Shown here one piece after another: positions 1 through 8,011 of a stretch of DNA of 64,000 nucleotides (position 1 is its first letter; each line of letters begins with the position of its first letter). A program made the position numbers and the translations under genes. The notes below the pieces were generated by a model. That model was not told the DNA's origin. It made no database searches and worked only from the letters and a program-made list of their open reading frames with translations. Source of the DNA: Pseudomonas sp. NFIX28 (GTDB lineage Bacteria; Pseudomonadota; Gammaproteobacteria; Pseudomonadales; Pseudomonadaceae); NCBI RefSeq assembly GCF_900107395.1, contig NZ_FNPW01000004.1, positions 1 to 64,000 of the forward strand. The letters are read 5' to 3'.

Positions 1-160
1 CTAAACTTGGCTCAGCAATCGTTGGTTACATCTTTGATTTCTCGCGGAGTAACTTGTGATGCTGATAATCTTTCTGACTATCAGTCTGACTCCACAAGCA
101 CCCACACGAATTGCTTGATTCAGTTGTTAAAGAGCGGTTGGTTAAGTCTTTCGTCTCAAC
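1..160 (-). other. 16S rRNA leader of an rrn operon lying off the left edge
   Basis: Read on the minus strand this stretch matches the transcribed leader that precedes 16S rRNA in Pseudomonas. It contains a boxA-like antitermination element (GCTCTTTAACAA, about 124-137) and then the conserved AT-rich leader running towards position 1. The mature 16S gene is outside the window. The identification rests on memory of Pseudomonas leader sequences plus boxA and the stacked promoters just upstream. Confidence 0.8.
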
Positions 161-170
161 CGAGGCGCGC

Positions 171-199
171 ATTCTACAGCAGCCCCCTATATCTGTCAA
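171..199 (-). promoter_or_regulatory. rrn promoter, proximal (P3)
   Basis: On the minus strand there is a -35 TTGACA (194-199), a 17-bp spacer and a -10 TAGAAT (171-176), followed by a GC-rich stretch (GCGCGCC). It is the promoter nearest to the rRNA leader. Confidence 0.8.
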
Positions 200-280
200 G
201 CGGTTATTTTAAGAAGTTTTCAAAGTTTCCTTTGCAACTTCAACCACTTGCGCTTCCGATCTCTCGTCAGCGGGAGGCGA

Positions 281-308
281 ATTCTACAGCGTTACACGCT
301 GCTGTCAA
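281..308 (-). promoter_or_regulatory. rrn promoter, middle (P2)
   Basis: On the minus strand there is a perfect -35 TTGACA (303-308), a 16-bp spacer and a -10 TAGAAT (281-286), followed by a GC-rich discriminator of the kind found at stringently controlled rRNA promoters. Confidence 0.82.
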
Positions 309-483
309 CACCTCTTTTTCTCCGCTTTCGACCGAGAAGATCGAGCCGTCAACAAGGCGAAAACACAACACCTTATCAACTCCTTCGGACTTCGATGAAC
401 TGAAGCGTAACCGCTGTCGAAAATCGCGTAACTCGTTGAATCTCAAGGAGTTTTCCGTTTCGACTGCGCCGGAAGTGGGGCGA

Positions 484-511
484 ATTATAGACTTCCAGAA
501 TCTGCCGTCAA
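484..511 (-). promoter_or_regulatory. rrn promoter, distal (P1)
   Basis: On the minus strand there is a -35 TTGACG (506-511), a 16-bp spacer and a perfect -10 TATAAT (484-489), with TCGCCCC as discriminator. An AT-rich stretch lies just upstream, a possible UP element. The 545-674 part upstream holds no gene. Confidence 0.82.
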
Positions 512-674
512 CCCCTAATTTGTCTTTTCTATCAATAACCTGCAAAAGAAGACAAATCCGCTTCTATATAGAGAAGCGTAGAAACCCTGTGAGCAATATA
601 TTGCTCAATCTTTATTAGTTAAGCATCATGTCGGCGCACCAAACCTACCCCCTTGACCCGGATGATGCCTTGCC

Positions 675-1562
675 ATGAATGACCAGCCCCGCAGCCTAGC
701 CTCGACCCTGTTCCCGGTGGGGCTGCTGCTTATTGCCATGGCCTCCATCCAATCCGGCGCTTCATTGGCCAAGAGCATGTTCCCGATTGTGGGAGCGCAA
801 GGCACCACCACGCTCCGCCTGATCTTCGCCAGCATCATCATGCTGCTTCTTTTGCGTCCATGGCGCGCGAAGCTCACCGCCAAGTCCCTGCGCACAGTCA
901 TCGTCTATGGAATGGCGCTGGGCGGAATGAACTTCCTCTTCTATATGTCGCTACGCAGCGTTCCCCTGGGAATTGCCGTGGCCCTGGAATTCACCGGTCC
1001 GCTTGCCGTGGCTATTTATGCTTCGCGAAAAGCCATCGACTTTCTCTGGATCGCCCTGGCAATTATTGGCTTGCTGCTGTTGATCCCAACCAGCGATACA
1101 AGCGCTGGCATCGATCTGGTCGGCGCAGGCTATGCCCTGGGAGCCGGAGTGTGCTGGGCACTCTACATTCTGTTCGGGCAAAAGGCCGGCGCCGACAATG
1201 GCATCCAGACCGCCGCGCTGGGCGTAATGATCGCTGCCTTGTTCGTCGCACCTATCGGTATCGTGCATGCCGGGGCCGCCCTGCTGACGCCCAGCCTGAT
1301 TCCCATCGCCATCGGTGTCGCCATTCTTTCCACCGCCCTCCCCTATAGTCTGGAGATGGTCGCCCTGACCCGAATGCCAGCAAGAACCTTCGGCACGCTG
1401 ATGAGTATCGAGCCGGCTTTCGGTGCCTTGTCCGGCCTGCTGTTTCTCCACGAATACCTGTCTCTTGCGCAGTGGCTGGCTATTGCCTGCATCATCCTGG
1501 CGTCAGTGGGCGCGACCCTGACCATGCGCAGTGAAGCGAAACCTGTATTGGCGGCTGATTGA
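675..1562 (+). CDS. rhtA: RhtA-type threonine/homoserine exporter (EamA/DMT family)
   Basis: This is a 295-residue inner-membrane protein of the drug/metabolite transporter superfamily with about ten hydrophobic segments. It aligns closely with E. coli RhtA, which exports threonine and homoserine: shared blocks include MASIQSGASLAKS near residue 23, GGMNFLFY near 82, the VPLGIAVALEFTGPLAVA block near 95-112, and TALPYSLEMVALTR near 220. The length matches the family (about 295). The gene is alone between the rrn promoters and a small lipoprotein gene. The start follows a weak ribosome site. The exact substrate in this organism is inferred from homology. Confidence 0.9.
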   Translation: MNDQPRSLASTLFPVGLLLIAMASIQSGASLAKSMFPIVGAQGTTTLRLIFASIIMLLLLRPWRAKLTAKSLRTVIVYGMALGGMNFLFYMSLRSVPLGIAVALEFTGPLAVAIYASRKAIDFLWIALAIIGLLLLIPTSDTSAGIDLVGAGYALGAGVCWALYILFGQKAGADNGIQTAALGVMIAALFVAPIGIVHAGAALLTPSLIPIAIGVAILSTALPYSLEMVALTRMPARTFGTLMSIEPAFGALSGLLFLHEYLSLAQWLAIACIILASVGATLTMRSEAKPVLAAD

Positions 1563-1732
1563 TTCTCGGCTGTACATAGCTCTGGTATTTGCCGCTCAAT
1601 TAGGCCATGTTTAGGCGCTGTAACTCAGCGCCAGTCATGGACTTTTCGGGCAAGGACCGCACATAAGCTAAAAGTGACAGCCAATGCAGTCGAACTCGGG
1701 CAGCAGATCCGGGATCAGCAATAGGGACAGGA

Positions 1733-2014
1733 ATGAAACGTTTTTTGATTCTGTTAGCCGTACTTGCCATCGCAGGTTGCGCCGCAACTTCGAAAACCGA
1801 GGTCAAGCGCGGAAAGAAGGGCCTGCATATCAACTGCTCAGGCCTGTCCTCTTCCTGGGACAAATGCTATGCCACCGCCACAGCTGCCTGTGGACCCAAA
1901 GGCTATAAGGTCATCGCCAAGTCCGGCGATACGGTGGAAGACCCGGGCGATTACCCCTTTGGTCTGAACCCCGCCGGCTACACCAGCCGCAGCATGATTG
2001 TCATCTGCAAGTAG
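1733..2014 (+). CDS. small hypothetical lipoprotein
   Basis: This 93-residue protein has a lipoprotein signal: a basic start (MKRF), a hydrophobic core and the lipobox LAIAGC with Cys16 as the lipidation site. The mature part has four further cysteines (in INCSG, DKCYA, AACGP and VICK at the C-terminus), suggesting disulfides. No enzymatic motif was recognised. A GGACAGGA ribosome site lies just before the ATG. The stop codon lies inside a strong hairpin that should terminate transcription. Confidence 0.7.
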   Translation: MKRFLILLAVLAIAGCAATSKTEVKRGKKGLHINCSGLSSSWDKCYATATAACGPKGYKVIAKSGDTVEDPGDYPFGLNPAGYTSRSMIVICK

Positions 2015-2033
2015 GCAGCACCCGCTGCCTACT
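2010..2033. terminator. hairpin between convergent lipoprotein and tetR genes
   Basis: A perfect 10-bp stem (AGTAGGCAGC / GCTGCCTACT) with loop ACCC includes the lipoprotein stop codon and is followed by GATTTTC. It lies at the convergent junction, so it may work in both directions. Confidence 0.7.
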
Positions 2034-2598
2034 GATTTTCCTGGGTTGGCAATTGGCGAGCAATTTCGTCATGGCTCGACTTCAGGACCTGGCGCTGAAT
2101 GCCTGGACTGACCAGCATTCGCGCTATCACCAACGCACCGACACATTGCGACAGAATCGACCAGGCCAGGCTGTCGCTGCCCAGCGTTTGCGCCCAACTC
2201 TGTTGCAAGCGGCAAATCCAGTCTTCTGCCTGCTGTCGAACCACATCGTTCGCGCGTGAAATTTCCGCGCCCAAGGCCGGCAACGCACAGCCCGTTTCGG
2301 GACTCTCGACGTGCGCCATGCTCAAATAATGTTTGAGACAGCGTTCAAGCCGCATCCGGCTTTGCTCGCCATCGCCTCCCAGGCGTTCAAGGCTCTGGCT
2401 CAGCTCGCGCTCGACAATCGAGCCGAACAGCTCATCCTTGGATGAAAAATGGCTGTAGAACGCGCCGCCACTCAGCCCGATCGCTTTCATCAGGCCATCG
2501 ACCCCCACCGTCGAAAACCCTTCCTTCTTGGCCGACACAGCACTGCTTTGCAGCAGCCGCTCCCGGGTTTCCTGCTTGTGACTGGCTGAATAACGCAT
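2029..2598 (-). CDS. TetR/AcrR family transcriptional regulator
   Basis: A 189-residue TetR-type repressor. The N-terminal helix-turn-helix reads RERLLQSSAVSAKKEGFSTV followed by DGLMKAIGLSGGAFYSHFSSKDELF (about residues 10-57), with the hallmark GGAFYSHFSSKDEL recognition region. The C-terminal half is the variable ligand-binding domain. The ATG at 2598 was chosen over an upstream start because it follows AGGAGAGGGGAAGTC and begins at the usual distance from the HTH. The gene is divergent from the SDR gene at 2693, and a near-perfect inverted repeat lies between them, so it probably represses itself and the SDR-isomerase pair. The ligand is unknown. Confidence 0.88.
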   Translation of the reverse strand: MRYSASHKQETRERLLQSSAVSAKKEGFSTVGVDGLMKAIGLSGGAFYSHFSSKDELFGSIVERELSQSLERLGGDGEQSRMRLERCLKHYLSMAHVESPETGCALPALGAEISRANDVVRQQAEDWICRLQQSWAQTLGSDSLAWSILSQCVGALVIARMLVSPGIQRQVLKSSHDEIARQLPTQENQ

Positions 2599-2646
2599 GA
2601 CTTCCCCTCTCCTCTCCCGACCTTGACGCTCGGCGAATCGTAGCAT

Positions 2647-2671
2647 AACGTTCGTTTAGTTAACGACCGTT
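2647..2671. promoter_or_regulatory. probable operator of the TetR regulator
   Basis: Inverted repeat AACGTTCGTT - TAGTT - AACGACCGTT, with 9 of 10 positions symmetric, centred in the 94-bp divergent region between tetR (2598) and the SDR gene (2693). Position and symmetry are typical of TetR-family operators; binding itself is inferred. Confidence 0.7.
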
Positions 2672-2692
2672 TACCAATAGAGCGATCCCACC

Positions 2693-3433
2693 ATGACTAC
2701 AGCCCCAGAGAACAAGAAAGTCGTTTTGGTCGTCGGAGCCGGCGATTCCACAGGCAGCGCAATCGCCAAGCGGTTTGCCCGGGAAGGTTTTGTGGCCTGC
2801 GTCACCCGGCGCAGTGCAGAGAAATTGCAGCCTCTGCTAGAGGCTATCCGGCAAACGGGAGGCGAAGCCCACGGCTTCGCCTGCGACGCTCGAAAAGAAG
2901 ATGAAGTGATCGCCTTGATCGAACAGATCGAGAGTGAAGTCGGACCGATCGAGGCCCTGGTATTCAACATCGGCGCCAATGTGCCATGCAGCATCCTCGA
3001 GGAAACAGCACGCAAATACTTCAAGATCTGGGAAATGGCCTGTTTTTCCGGGTTCCTCAATGCACGGGAAGTGGCCAAGCGCATGGTCACTCGCAAACGC
3101 GGGACCATCCTGTTCACCGGCGCCACTGCAGGCCTGCGCGGTGCCGCGGGGTTTGCCGCCTTCGCCGGGGCCAAGCACGGCATTCGCGCACTGGCGCAAA
3201 GCATGGCCCGGGAATTGGGGCCGTTGAACGTCCACGTGGCTCATGTGGTGGTCGATGGCGCCATCGACACGGACTTTATCCGCAGCAATTTCCCGGAAAA
3301 ATACGCACTCAAGGATGAAGACGGCATCCTCAACCCCGAGCACATCGCCGACAACTACTGGCACCTGCACAGCCAGCCCCGGGATGCCTGGACCTTCGAA
3401 CTGGATCTGCGGCCCTGGAACGAGCGCTGGTAA
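2693..3433 (+). CDS. SDR-fold protein with altered catalytic residues
   Basis: A 246-residue short-chain dehydrogenase/reductase-like protein. The N-terminal Rossmann region is VVLVVGAGDSTGSAIAKRFA (about residues 10-29), a variant of TGxxxGIG. At the usual active site the protein reads GATAGLRG then FAAFAGAKHG: the catalytic Tyr of YxxxK is Phe and the catalytic Ser position is Gly/Ala, while the Lys remains. Ordinary SDR chemistry is therefore doubtful. The gene is followed after 36 bp by a DsbA-fold isomerase gene and is divergent from a TetR gene with an operator between, so the two form one regulated unit. The substrate is unknown. Confidence 0.8.
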   Translation: MTTAPENKKVVLVVGAGDSTGSAIAKRFAREGFVACVTRRSAEKLQPLLEAIRQTGGEAHGFACDARKEDEVIALIEQIESEVGPIEALVFNIGANVPCSILEETARKYFKIWEMACFSGFLNAREVAKRMVTRKRGTILFTGATAGLRGAAGFAAFAGAKHGIRALAQSMARELGPLNVHVAHVVVDGAIDTDFIRSNFPEKYALKDEDGILNPEHIADNYWHLHSQPRDAWTFELDLRPWNERW

Positions 3434-3469
3434 CGCCCTCCTTCACAACAACAAAAAGAGAGCATATCG

Positions 3470-4060
3470 ATGAGCAAAACCGTGGAGTTCTTTTTCGACC
3501 TCGGCAGCCCGACCTCGTACCTGGCCTACACCCAACTGCCGAAGATCTGTGCCCAGACCGGCAGCCAGCTGATTTATCAACCCATGTTGCTGGGTGGCGT
3601 GTTCAAGGCTACCGGCAACGCCTCGCCTGTCAGCATTCCGGCCAAAGGGCGCTACATGCTTCAGGACCTGGCGCGTTATGCCAGACGGTATGACGTGCCG
3701 TTGGCGTTCAACCCGCACTTTCCGATCAATACCCTGCAACTGATGCGCGCCGTGACCGGCATGCAACTGCGACATCCCCAGCGTTTTGTCGCGTTTATCG
3801 ATTGCCTGTTCCGCGCGCTCTGGGTGGAAAAACGCAATCTGAACGATCCGACCACCGTTGCGGCAGTGCTCAGCGAGGGCGGATTCGATCCGCAGGAAGT
3901 TCTAGCCCTGACCCACGATGAAGAGGTCAAGAATGCCCTCAAGGACAAGACCGAACAGGCCTTGCAGCGCGGCGTTTTTGGCGCGCCAAGCATGTTTGTC
4001 GATAACCAGTTGTTCTTCGGCCAGGATCGCCTGGACTTTGTGCTCGAAGCCTTGAGCTGA
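3470..4060 (+). CDS. 2-hydroxychromene-2-carboxylate isomerase family protein (DsbA-like, kappa-GST)
   Basis: This 196-residue protein starts MSKTVEFFFDLGSPTSYLAY, the signature of HCCA isomerases and kappa-class glutathione transferases: a thioredoxin fold in which a Ser replaces the CxxC cysteine (SPTSYL). The C-terminal motif GVFGAPSMFVDNQLFFGQDRLDFV is also typical. Characterised members isomerise ring-opened naphthalene intermediates using glutathione. Without other naphthalene genes nearby the true substrate is unknown. It is probably co-transcribed with the SDR-like gene 36 bp upstream and induced through the divergent TetR regulator. Confidence 0.85.
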   Translation: MSKTVEFFFDLGSPTSYLAYTQLPKICAQTGSQLIYQPMLLGGVFKATGNASPVSIPAKGRYMLQDLARYARRYDVPLAFNPHFPINTLQLMRAVTGMQLRHPQRFVAFIDCLFRALWVEKRNLNDPTTVAAVLSEGGFDPQEVLALTHDEEVKNALKDKTEQALQRGVFGAPSMFVDNQLFFGQDRLDFVLEALS

Positions 4061-4129
4061 GCCCGGGCTTCGGCACGCCAAGCAATGCAATTCGTGCTGC
4101 CAGCCCCAAGCCGGCAGCGCGATTCACCT

Positions 4130-5938
4130 TCAGAGGGCTGCTGTGCGGGTATTCAACCACTCCAGCGCCGCGCCCTGCAGCAGCGGGCTCAGGCGCTGAC
4201 GCACTTCGGCATGATAGGCGTTGAGCCATTCACGCTCATCCTGGGTCAGCAGCGACGGTTCCAGGCAGCGGCTGTCGATCGGGCACAGGGTCAGGGTTTC
4301 GAACTTGAGGAACTCACCGAACTCGGTAGTGCCCGCCTCACGGTTCATCGCCAGGTTTTCGATACGCACGCCCCAGCGGCCCGGACGATAAGTGCCCGGC
4401 TCGATCGAGGTAATCATCCCTGGCTGCATGGCGGTTTGCGGCGCCGGCGCCGCCTGATAGGCGATCACCTGCGGGCCTTCGTGGACATTGAGGAAATACC
4501 CCACGCCGTGGCCGGTGCCATGCCCATAGTCCACACCTTCGGCCCAGATCGGGGCACGGGCGATGGCGTCCAGCAACGGCGACAGGATGCCCCGCGGGAA
4601 CTGCGCCCGGGACAAGGCGATCACGCCCTTGAGCACCCGCGTGCAATCGCGCTTCTGCTCGGCGCTTGGGGTACCGACCGGGACCATGCGGGTGATGTCC
4701 GTGGTGCCACCCAGGTATTGGCCGCCAGAGTCGATCAGCAGCAAGCCATTGCCTTCGATCACTGCGTGTTCTTCTTCGGTGGCGTGGTAATGCGGCATCG
4801 CGCCATTGGCGTTGAATGCCGCAATAGTGTTGAAGCTCAAGGACACATAACCGGGACGACGAGCCCGCGCCGCAGTCAGGTGTTCGTCGATGGTCAACTC
4901 GGTAATGCATTCGCGCCCCCAGGCTGATTCCAGCCAGGCGAAGAATTCGCAGAGCGCCGCACCGTCCTGCTCCATGGCCTGGCGGATATGCTCGGCGTCG
5001 GCCAGGCTTTTTCGGGACTTGGCCAATGTCGTCGGGTTCAGGCCTTCCAGCAGTTTCACGCCGCTACCGAGGTGATCCAGCAAACCGGCGGTAACTCGCG
5101 CCGGATCCACCAACAGGCTGGAGCTGTCGGAAATCGCACTGAGTGCCGCGGCCACTTCGCTGTAATCACGCAAGGTGATGCCGTCCTGTTCCAGTACGGC
5201 GCGCAAGGCATCATCGACTTTGCTCAGCGCCACGAACAGCGTCGCCTGCTGCTGGCTGATCAGGGCGAAGGAAACGAACACCGGGTTGAACGAGACATCC
5301 CCGCCGCGCAAGTTGAACAGCCAGGCAATGTCATCAAGGGTGGCGATGAAATGCCAATCCGCGCCTCGTTCCTTCAGGGTTTCACGCAGCTTGCCGAGTT
5401 TCTCCACCCGGCTGACCGTGGCCTGCGGCGGCAAATGCTGATAGATCGGCTGGTCCGGCAGGCTTGGGCGATCGTTCCAGACTTCGTTCAGCAGGTCGAT
5501 ATCGGTCCGCAGGCGAGCCCCGCGCTCCTGCAATTTGCTGCCCAGGGTACGCGCCGAAGCCACCGCCATCACCGCACCGTCGACCGCGACCACACCCCCT
5601 TCCGGGGTCTGCTCGGCCAGCCAGTCCAACGGCCCCGGCTGGCCCGGCAGCAGCTTGACCAGTTCGATACCGCTGCCCTGGAGTTCCTTGGTCGCCTGTT
5701 CCCAATAGCGGCTATCGGCCCAGACCCCGGCGAAATCCGCCGTCACGATCAAGGTGCCGACCGAACCGTGAAACCCCGACAGCCACTGCCGGCCTTGCCA
5801 ATAACCGGGCAGGTATTCCGACAGGTGCGGGTCGGCCGATGGCACCAGCAGGGCATGAATGCCCTCGCGACTCATCAGCTCACGGGTGCGCGCCAGGCGC
5901 TGGGGGACCACTCCATTGGTCAAGGGCTGCGTACTCAT
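4130..5938 (-). CDS. aminopeptidase P family protein (M24B Xaa-Pro aminopeptidase)
   Basis: A 602-residue cytosolic metallopeptidase of the long, eukaryote-like aminopeptidase P type, with two creatinase-like N-terminal domains (about 1-310) and a C-terminal pita-bread domain. The dinuclear metal ligands are visible: Asp in LLIDSGGQY, Asp in GGTTDITR, His in GHGTGHGVGYFLNVHEGP, Glu in ITSIEPGTY and Glu in WGVRIENL. It should remove an N-terminal residue next to proline. ATG 5938 follows an AGGAGACA ribosome site. It lies 56 bp downstream of the desulfurase gene on the same strand; a small hairpin (5981-5996) separates them. Confidence 0.9.
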   Translation of the reverse strand: MSTQPLTNGVVPQRLARTRELMSREGIHALLVPSADPHLSEYLPGYWQGRQWLSGFHGSVGTLIVTADFAGVWADSRYWEQATKELQGSGIELVKLLPGQPGPLDWLAEQTPEGGVVAVDGAVMAVASARTLGSKLQERGARLRTDIDLLNEVWNDRPSLPDQPIYQHLPPQATVSRVEKLGKLRETLKERGADWHFIATLDDIAWLFNLRGGDVSFNPVFVSFALISQQQATLFVALSKVDDALRAVLEQDGITLRDYSEVAAALSAISDSSSLLVDPARVTAGLLDHLGSGVKLLEGLNPTTLAKSRKSLADAEHIRQAMEQDGAALCEFFAWLESAWGRECITELTIDEHLTAARARRPGYVSLSFNTIAAFNANGAMPHYHATEEEHAVIEGNGLLLIDSGGQYLGGTTDITRMVPVGTPSAEQKRDCTRVLKGVIALSRAQFPRGILSPLLDAIARAPIWAEGVDYGHGTGHGVGYFLNVHEGPQVIAYQAAPAPQTAMQPGMITSIEPGTYRPGRWGVRIENLAMNREAGTTEFGEFLKFETLTLCPIDSRCLEPSLLTQDEREWLNAYHAEVRQRLSPLLQGAALEWLNTRTAAL

Positions 5939-5994
5939 TGTGTCTCCTGCTAACCAGGTAAATCATTGTTATTGGATACCGAGGGCATCGGCCC

Positions 5995-7164
5995 TCAGGG
6001 TTGGGCAACCGCCCAGAACGCCGGTGCACTGGCGGATGAAGCCTTGATCAGTTGGACGGCCTGATCGATGTCCTGTTCGGTGGTGAAGCGGCCCAGGCTC
6101 AAGCGGATGGTCCGGCCGGCGGCGCGGGCATCGAGCCCCAGCGCCAGCAACACATGGGACGGCGCGTTGCTCGCCGAGTTGCAGGCCGAGGTCGCGGAAA
6201 ACGCGATGGCAGCACTCAAGGCCGCCGGATTGAACTCCCCTTCACCGAAGGTGAGGCTCAAGGTATGGGGAATGCGCTGGGCCGGGCTGCCGTTCAAGCG
6301 CAGCCCCGGCACATCGGCCAATTGCTCGAGCAGACGCTCGCGCAGGCGCACGATGGTTGCCGCTTCCTCATCGAAATGTTCGGCTGCCAGGGCAAAGGCG
6401 GCGCCCATGGCGGCAATCTGATGGGTCGCGAGCGTTCCGGAACGCAAGCCGCCTTCATGGCCGCCGCCGTGGATCTGCGCCTGCAGGCGCTGCTGCGCGC
6501 GCGGCCCGACATACAGCGCGCCGATGCCCTTGGGGCCGTAAATCTTGTGCGCGGAAAACGACATCAGGTCCACCGGCCACTGCGCCAAATCGATCGCCAC
6601 CTTGCCCGCGCCCTGGGCCGCATCGACATGCAGCAACGCACCATGCTCGCGTACCACGCGGCCAATGCCGGGGATGTCGTTGAGCGTGCCCAGTTCGTTA
6701 TTGACCAGCATCACCGACACCAGGAAGGTGTCGTCACGCAAGGCTTGGCTGACCGCTTCGGGGGTAATCAGTCCATCGCGGTCGGGTACCAGGTAAGTCA
6801 CTGCCACACCGCCAGCCTGCAACTGGCTGGCGGTGTCGAGAATGGCCTTGTGTTCGATCTGGCTGGTGATGAGGTGCCCGCCGGATACGCTACGGGCCTG
6901 GGCCACGCCCTTGAGCGCCAGGTTGTTGGATTCGGTGGCGCCGGAGGTCCAGACGATCTGCTCGGGCGCCGCGCCCACCAGTTGGGCGACCTGCTGGCGC
7001 GCCAGCTCGACGCTGCGTCGGGCCTGTTGGCCGAAGGCGTGGGAACTGGACGCCGGATTGCCGAAGTTACCGTTGAACCCCAGGCATTCCACCATCACTT
7101 GAATGACTCGCTCATCCACCGGCGTGGTGGCGGCGTAATCGAAATAGAGAGGACGTTTGTTCAT
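5995..7164 (-). CDS. cysteine desulfurase family protein (class V aminotransferase)
   Basis: This 389-residue PLP enzyme is similar to IscS/NifS. It begins MNKRPLYFDYAATTPVD, has the ATESNNLALKG block near residue 77, the PLP-lysine motif SFSAHKIYGPKGIGALYV near 200, and the mobile-loop active cysteine in TSACNSASNAPSHVL near 325. It would release sulfur from cysteine as an enzyme persulfide. It is not in an isc operon (no iscR, iscU or hscA nearby), so it is a stand-alone paralogue. Its partner protein is unknown. Confidence 0.88.
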   Translation of the reverse strand: MNKRPLYFDYAATTPVDERVIQVMVECLGFNGNFGNPASSSHAFGQQARRSVELARQQVAQLVGAAPEQIVWTSGATESNNLALKGVAQARSVSGGHLITSQIEHKAILDTASQLQAGGVAVTYLVPDRDGLITPEAVSQALRDDTFLVSVMLVNNELGTLNDIPGIGRVVREHGALLHVDAAQGAGKVAIDLAQWPVDLMSFSAHKIYGPKGIGALYVGPRAQQRLQAQIHGGGHEGGLRSGTLATHQIAAMGAAFALAAEHFDEEAATIVRLRERLLEQLADVPGLRLNGSPAQRIPHTLSLTFGEGEFNPAALSAAIAFSATSACNSASNAPSHVLLALGLDARAAGRTIRLSLGRFTTEQDIDQAVQLIKASSASAPAFWAVAQP

Positions 7165-7478
7165 CGCAAAATACCCGCAGAGCCTGTTCCAGGATCAAGG
7201 TTCACTCGGTGCCGAACGCTGATGCGCCCTTGGCAGCGCAAAAACGGCAGACCGTCAGCAATACCCGATCGGATGCAGTTAAAGAAGGACAACTTCATTT
7301 AAAAGTGCGTAGGAACGCTCCCGAGGGGGCAGCTTAACAGGCTCCGGGACCCGGGTTAAGCGAGGTTCGCCATGGATCGGAGATCACAGCGAGGGGCAGG
7401 GAAAATCATCACAAGGTTTTGCCGCCGCTGGCCAGCAACCGTCAGCCCCTGACGGCAAGGCCACGGCAGATCGGCGGG
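7165..7478. other. intergenic region with one small hairpin
   Basis: This 314-bp stretch has no credible gene. The only structure seen is a 7-bp stem with a 3-base loop (CCGTCAG / CTGACGG, 7439-7455) downstream of the minus-strand lipoprotein gene. It lacks a clear U-run and may be a weak terminator. The promoter of the desulfurase gene should lie near 7165-7300, but no convincing -35/-10 pair was found. Confidence 0.4.
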
Positions 7479-7748
7479 TCAGCTGGCACGGCCCTGCAGG
7501 GTCACGCTGTGTTCAGCATTCATTTCGCCCTGCCGGTCGAAGCCGACGGTGCGCTGCGGGGTACCGAGCAACTCGGCCTTTTTCTGGTGATATTCGTCAA
7601 AGGACAACCCGCGTCGGTTCAGTGCTTCCAGGGCCAGTTCACGGGTTTCCTCAGCGGTGTAGGGCCGCGACTCCGGGCCGGGCTGGCTGGCGCAACCGGC
7701 CAGGACCGAAGTGACAAGCAGCAGGGAAAAAATAACTGAACGGTTCAT
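7479..7748 (-). CDS. small hypothetical lipoprotein
   Basis: Starting at the ATG at 7748 gives 89 residues: MNRSVIFSLLLVTSVLAGCASQP, a clear lipoprotein signal with lipobox VLAGC (Cys19). The mature part is polar and charged, with PYTAEETRELALEALNRRGLSFDEYHQKKAELL resembling a short SHOCT-like helical segment. No function is recognised. A longer upstream start would bury the signal peptide and was rejected. An AGCTTTTGCC stretch precedes the ATG, with a GGAG about 10 bases upstream. Confidence 0.7.
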   Translation of the reverse strand: MNRSVIFSLLLVTSVLAGCASQPGPESRPYTAEETRELALEALNRRGLSFDEYHQKKAELLGTPQRTVGFDRQGEMNAEHSVTLQGRAS

Positions 7749-7878
7749 GGCAAAAGCTCCTGGATCTGGGCTGCGAGGCAATGGAGCAAAGGCTACCGCC
7801 GCCCTTCCCGGCACAGAAATCAACACGCTCGATAGTGGCTATCGACTCTCCCTATCGCAGCTCTGGCGTAGGCACTCA

Positions 7879-7909
7879 TATTTCCAAACGACCTATAAAT
7901 ATGGAAATA
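7879..7909. promoter_or_regulatory. perfect inverted repeat upstream of the sigma-54 activator gene
   Basis: TATTTCCA (7879-7886) and TGGAAATA (7902-7909) are perfect inverted copies separated by 15 bp in an AT-rich region about 105 bp before the SfnR-like gene. Sulfur-responsive genes of this type are often under the LysR regulator CysB, which binds AT-rich dyads; that assignment is only a suggestion. Confidence 0.45.
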
Positions 7910-8011
7910 AAGTATTTTTTAGGAATATCGGTAACGCCTTATAACAGGCCGGCCGCGCCGCCTGCTGTTGCCTGAGCAACTGTCCTAGCCTTCTGTTCCC
8001 GGAGTTTGCCC

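Noticed and set aside
7..618. 203-residue open frame on the plus strand over the rrn leader
   Set aside because: It lies antisense to the rRNA promoters and leader and has no ribosome site or recognisable protein features.
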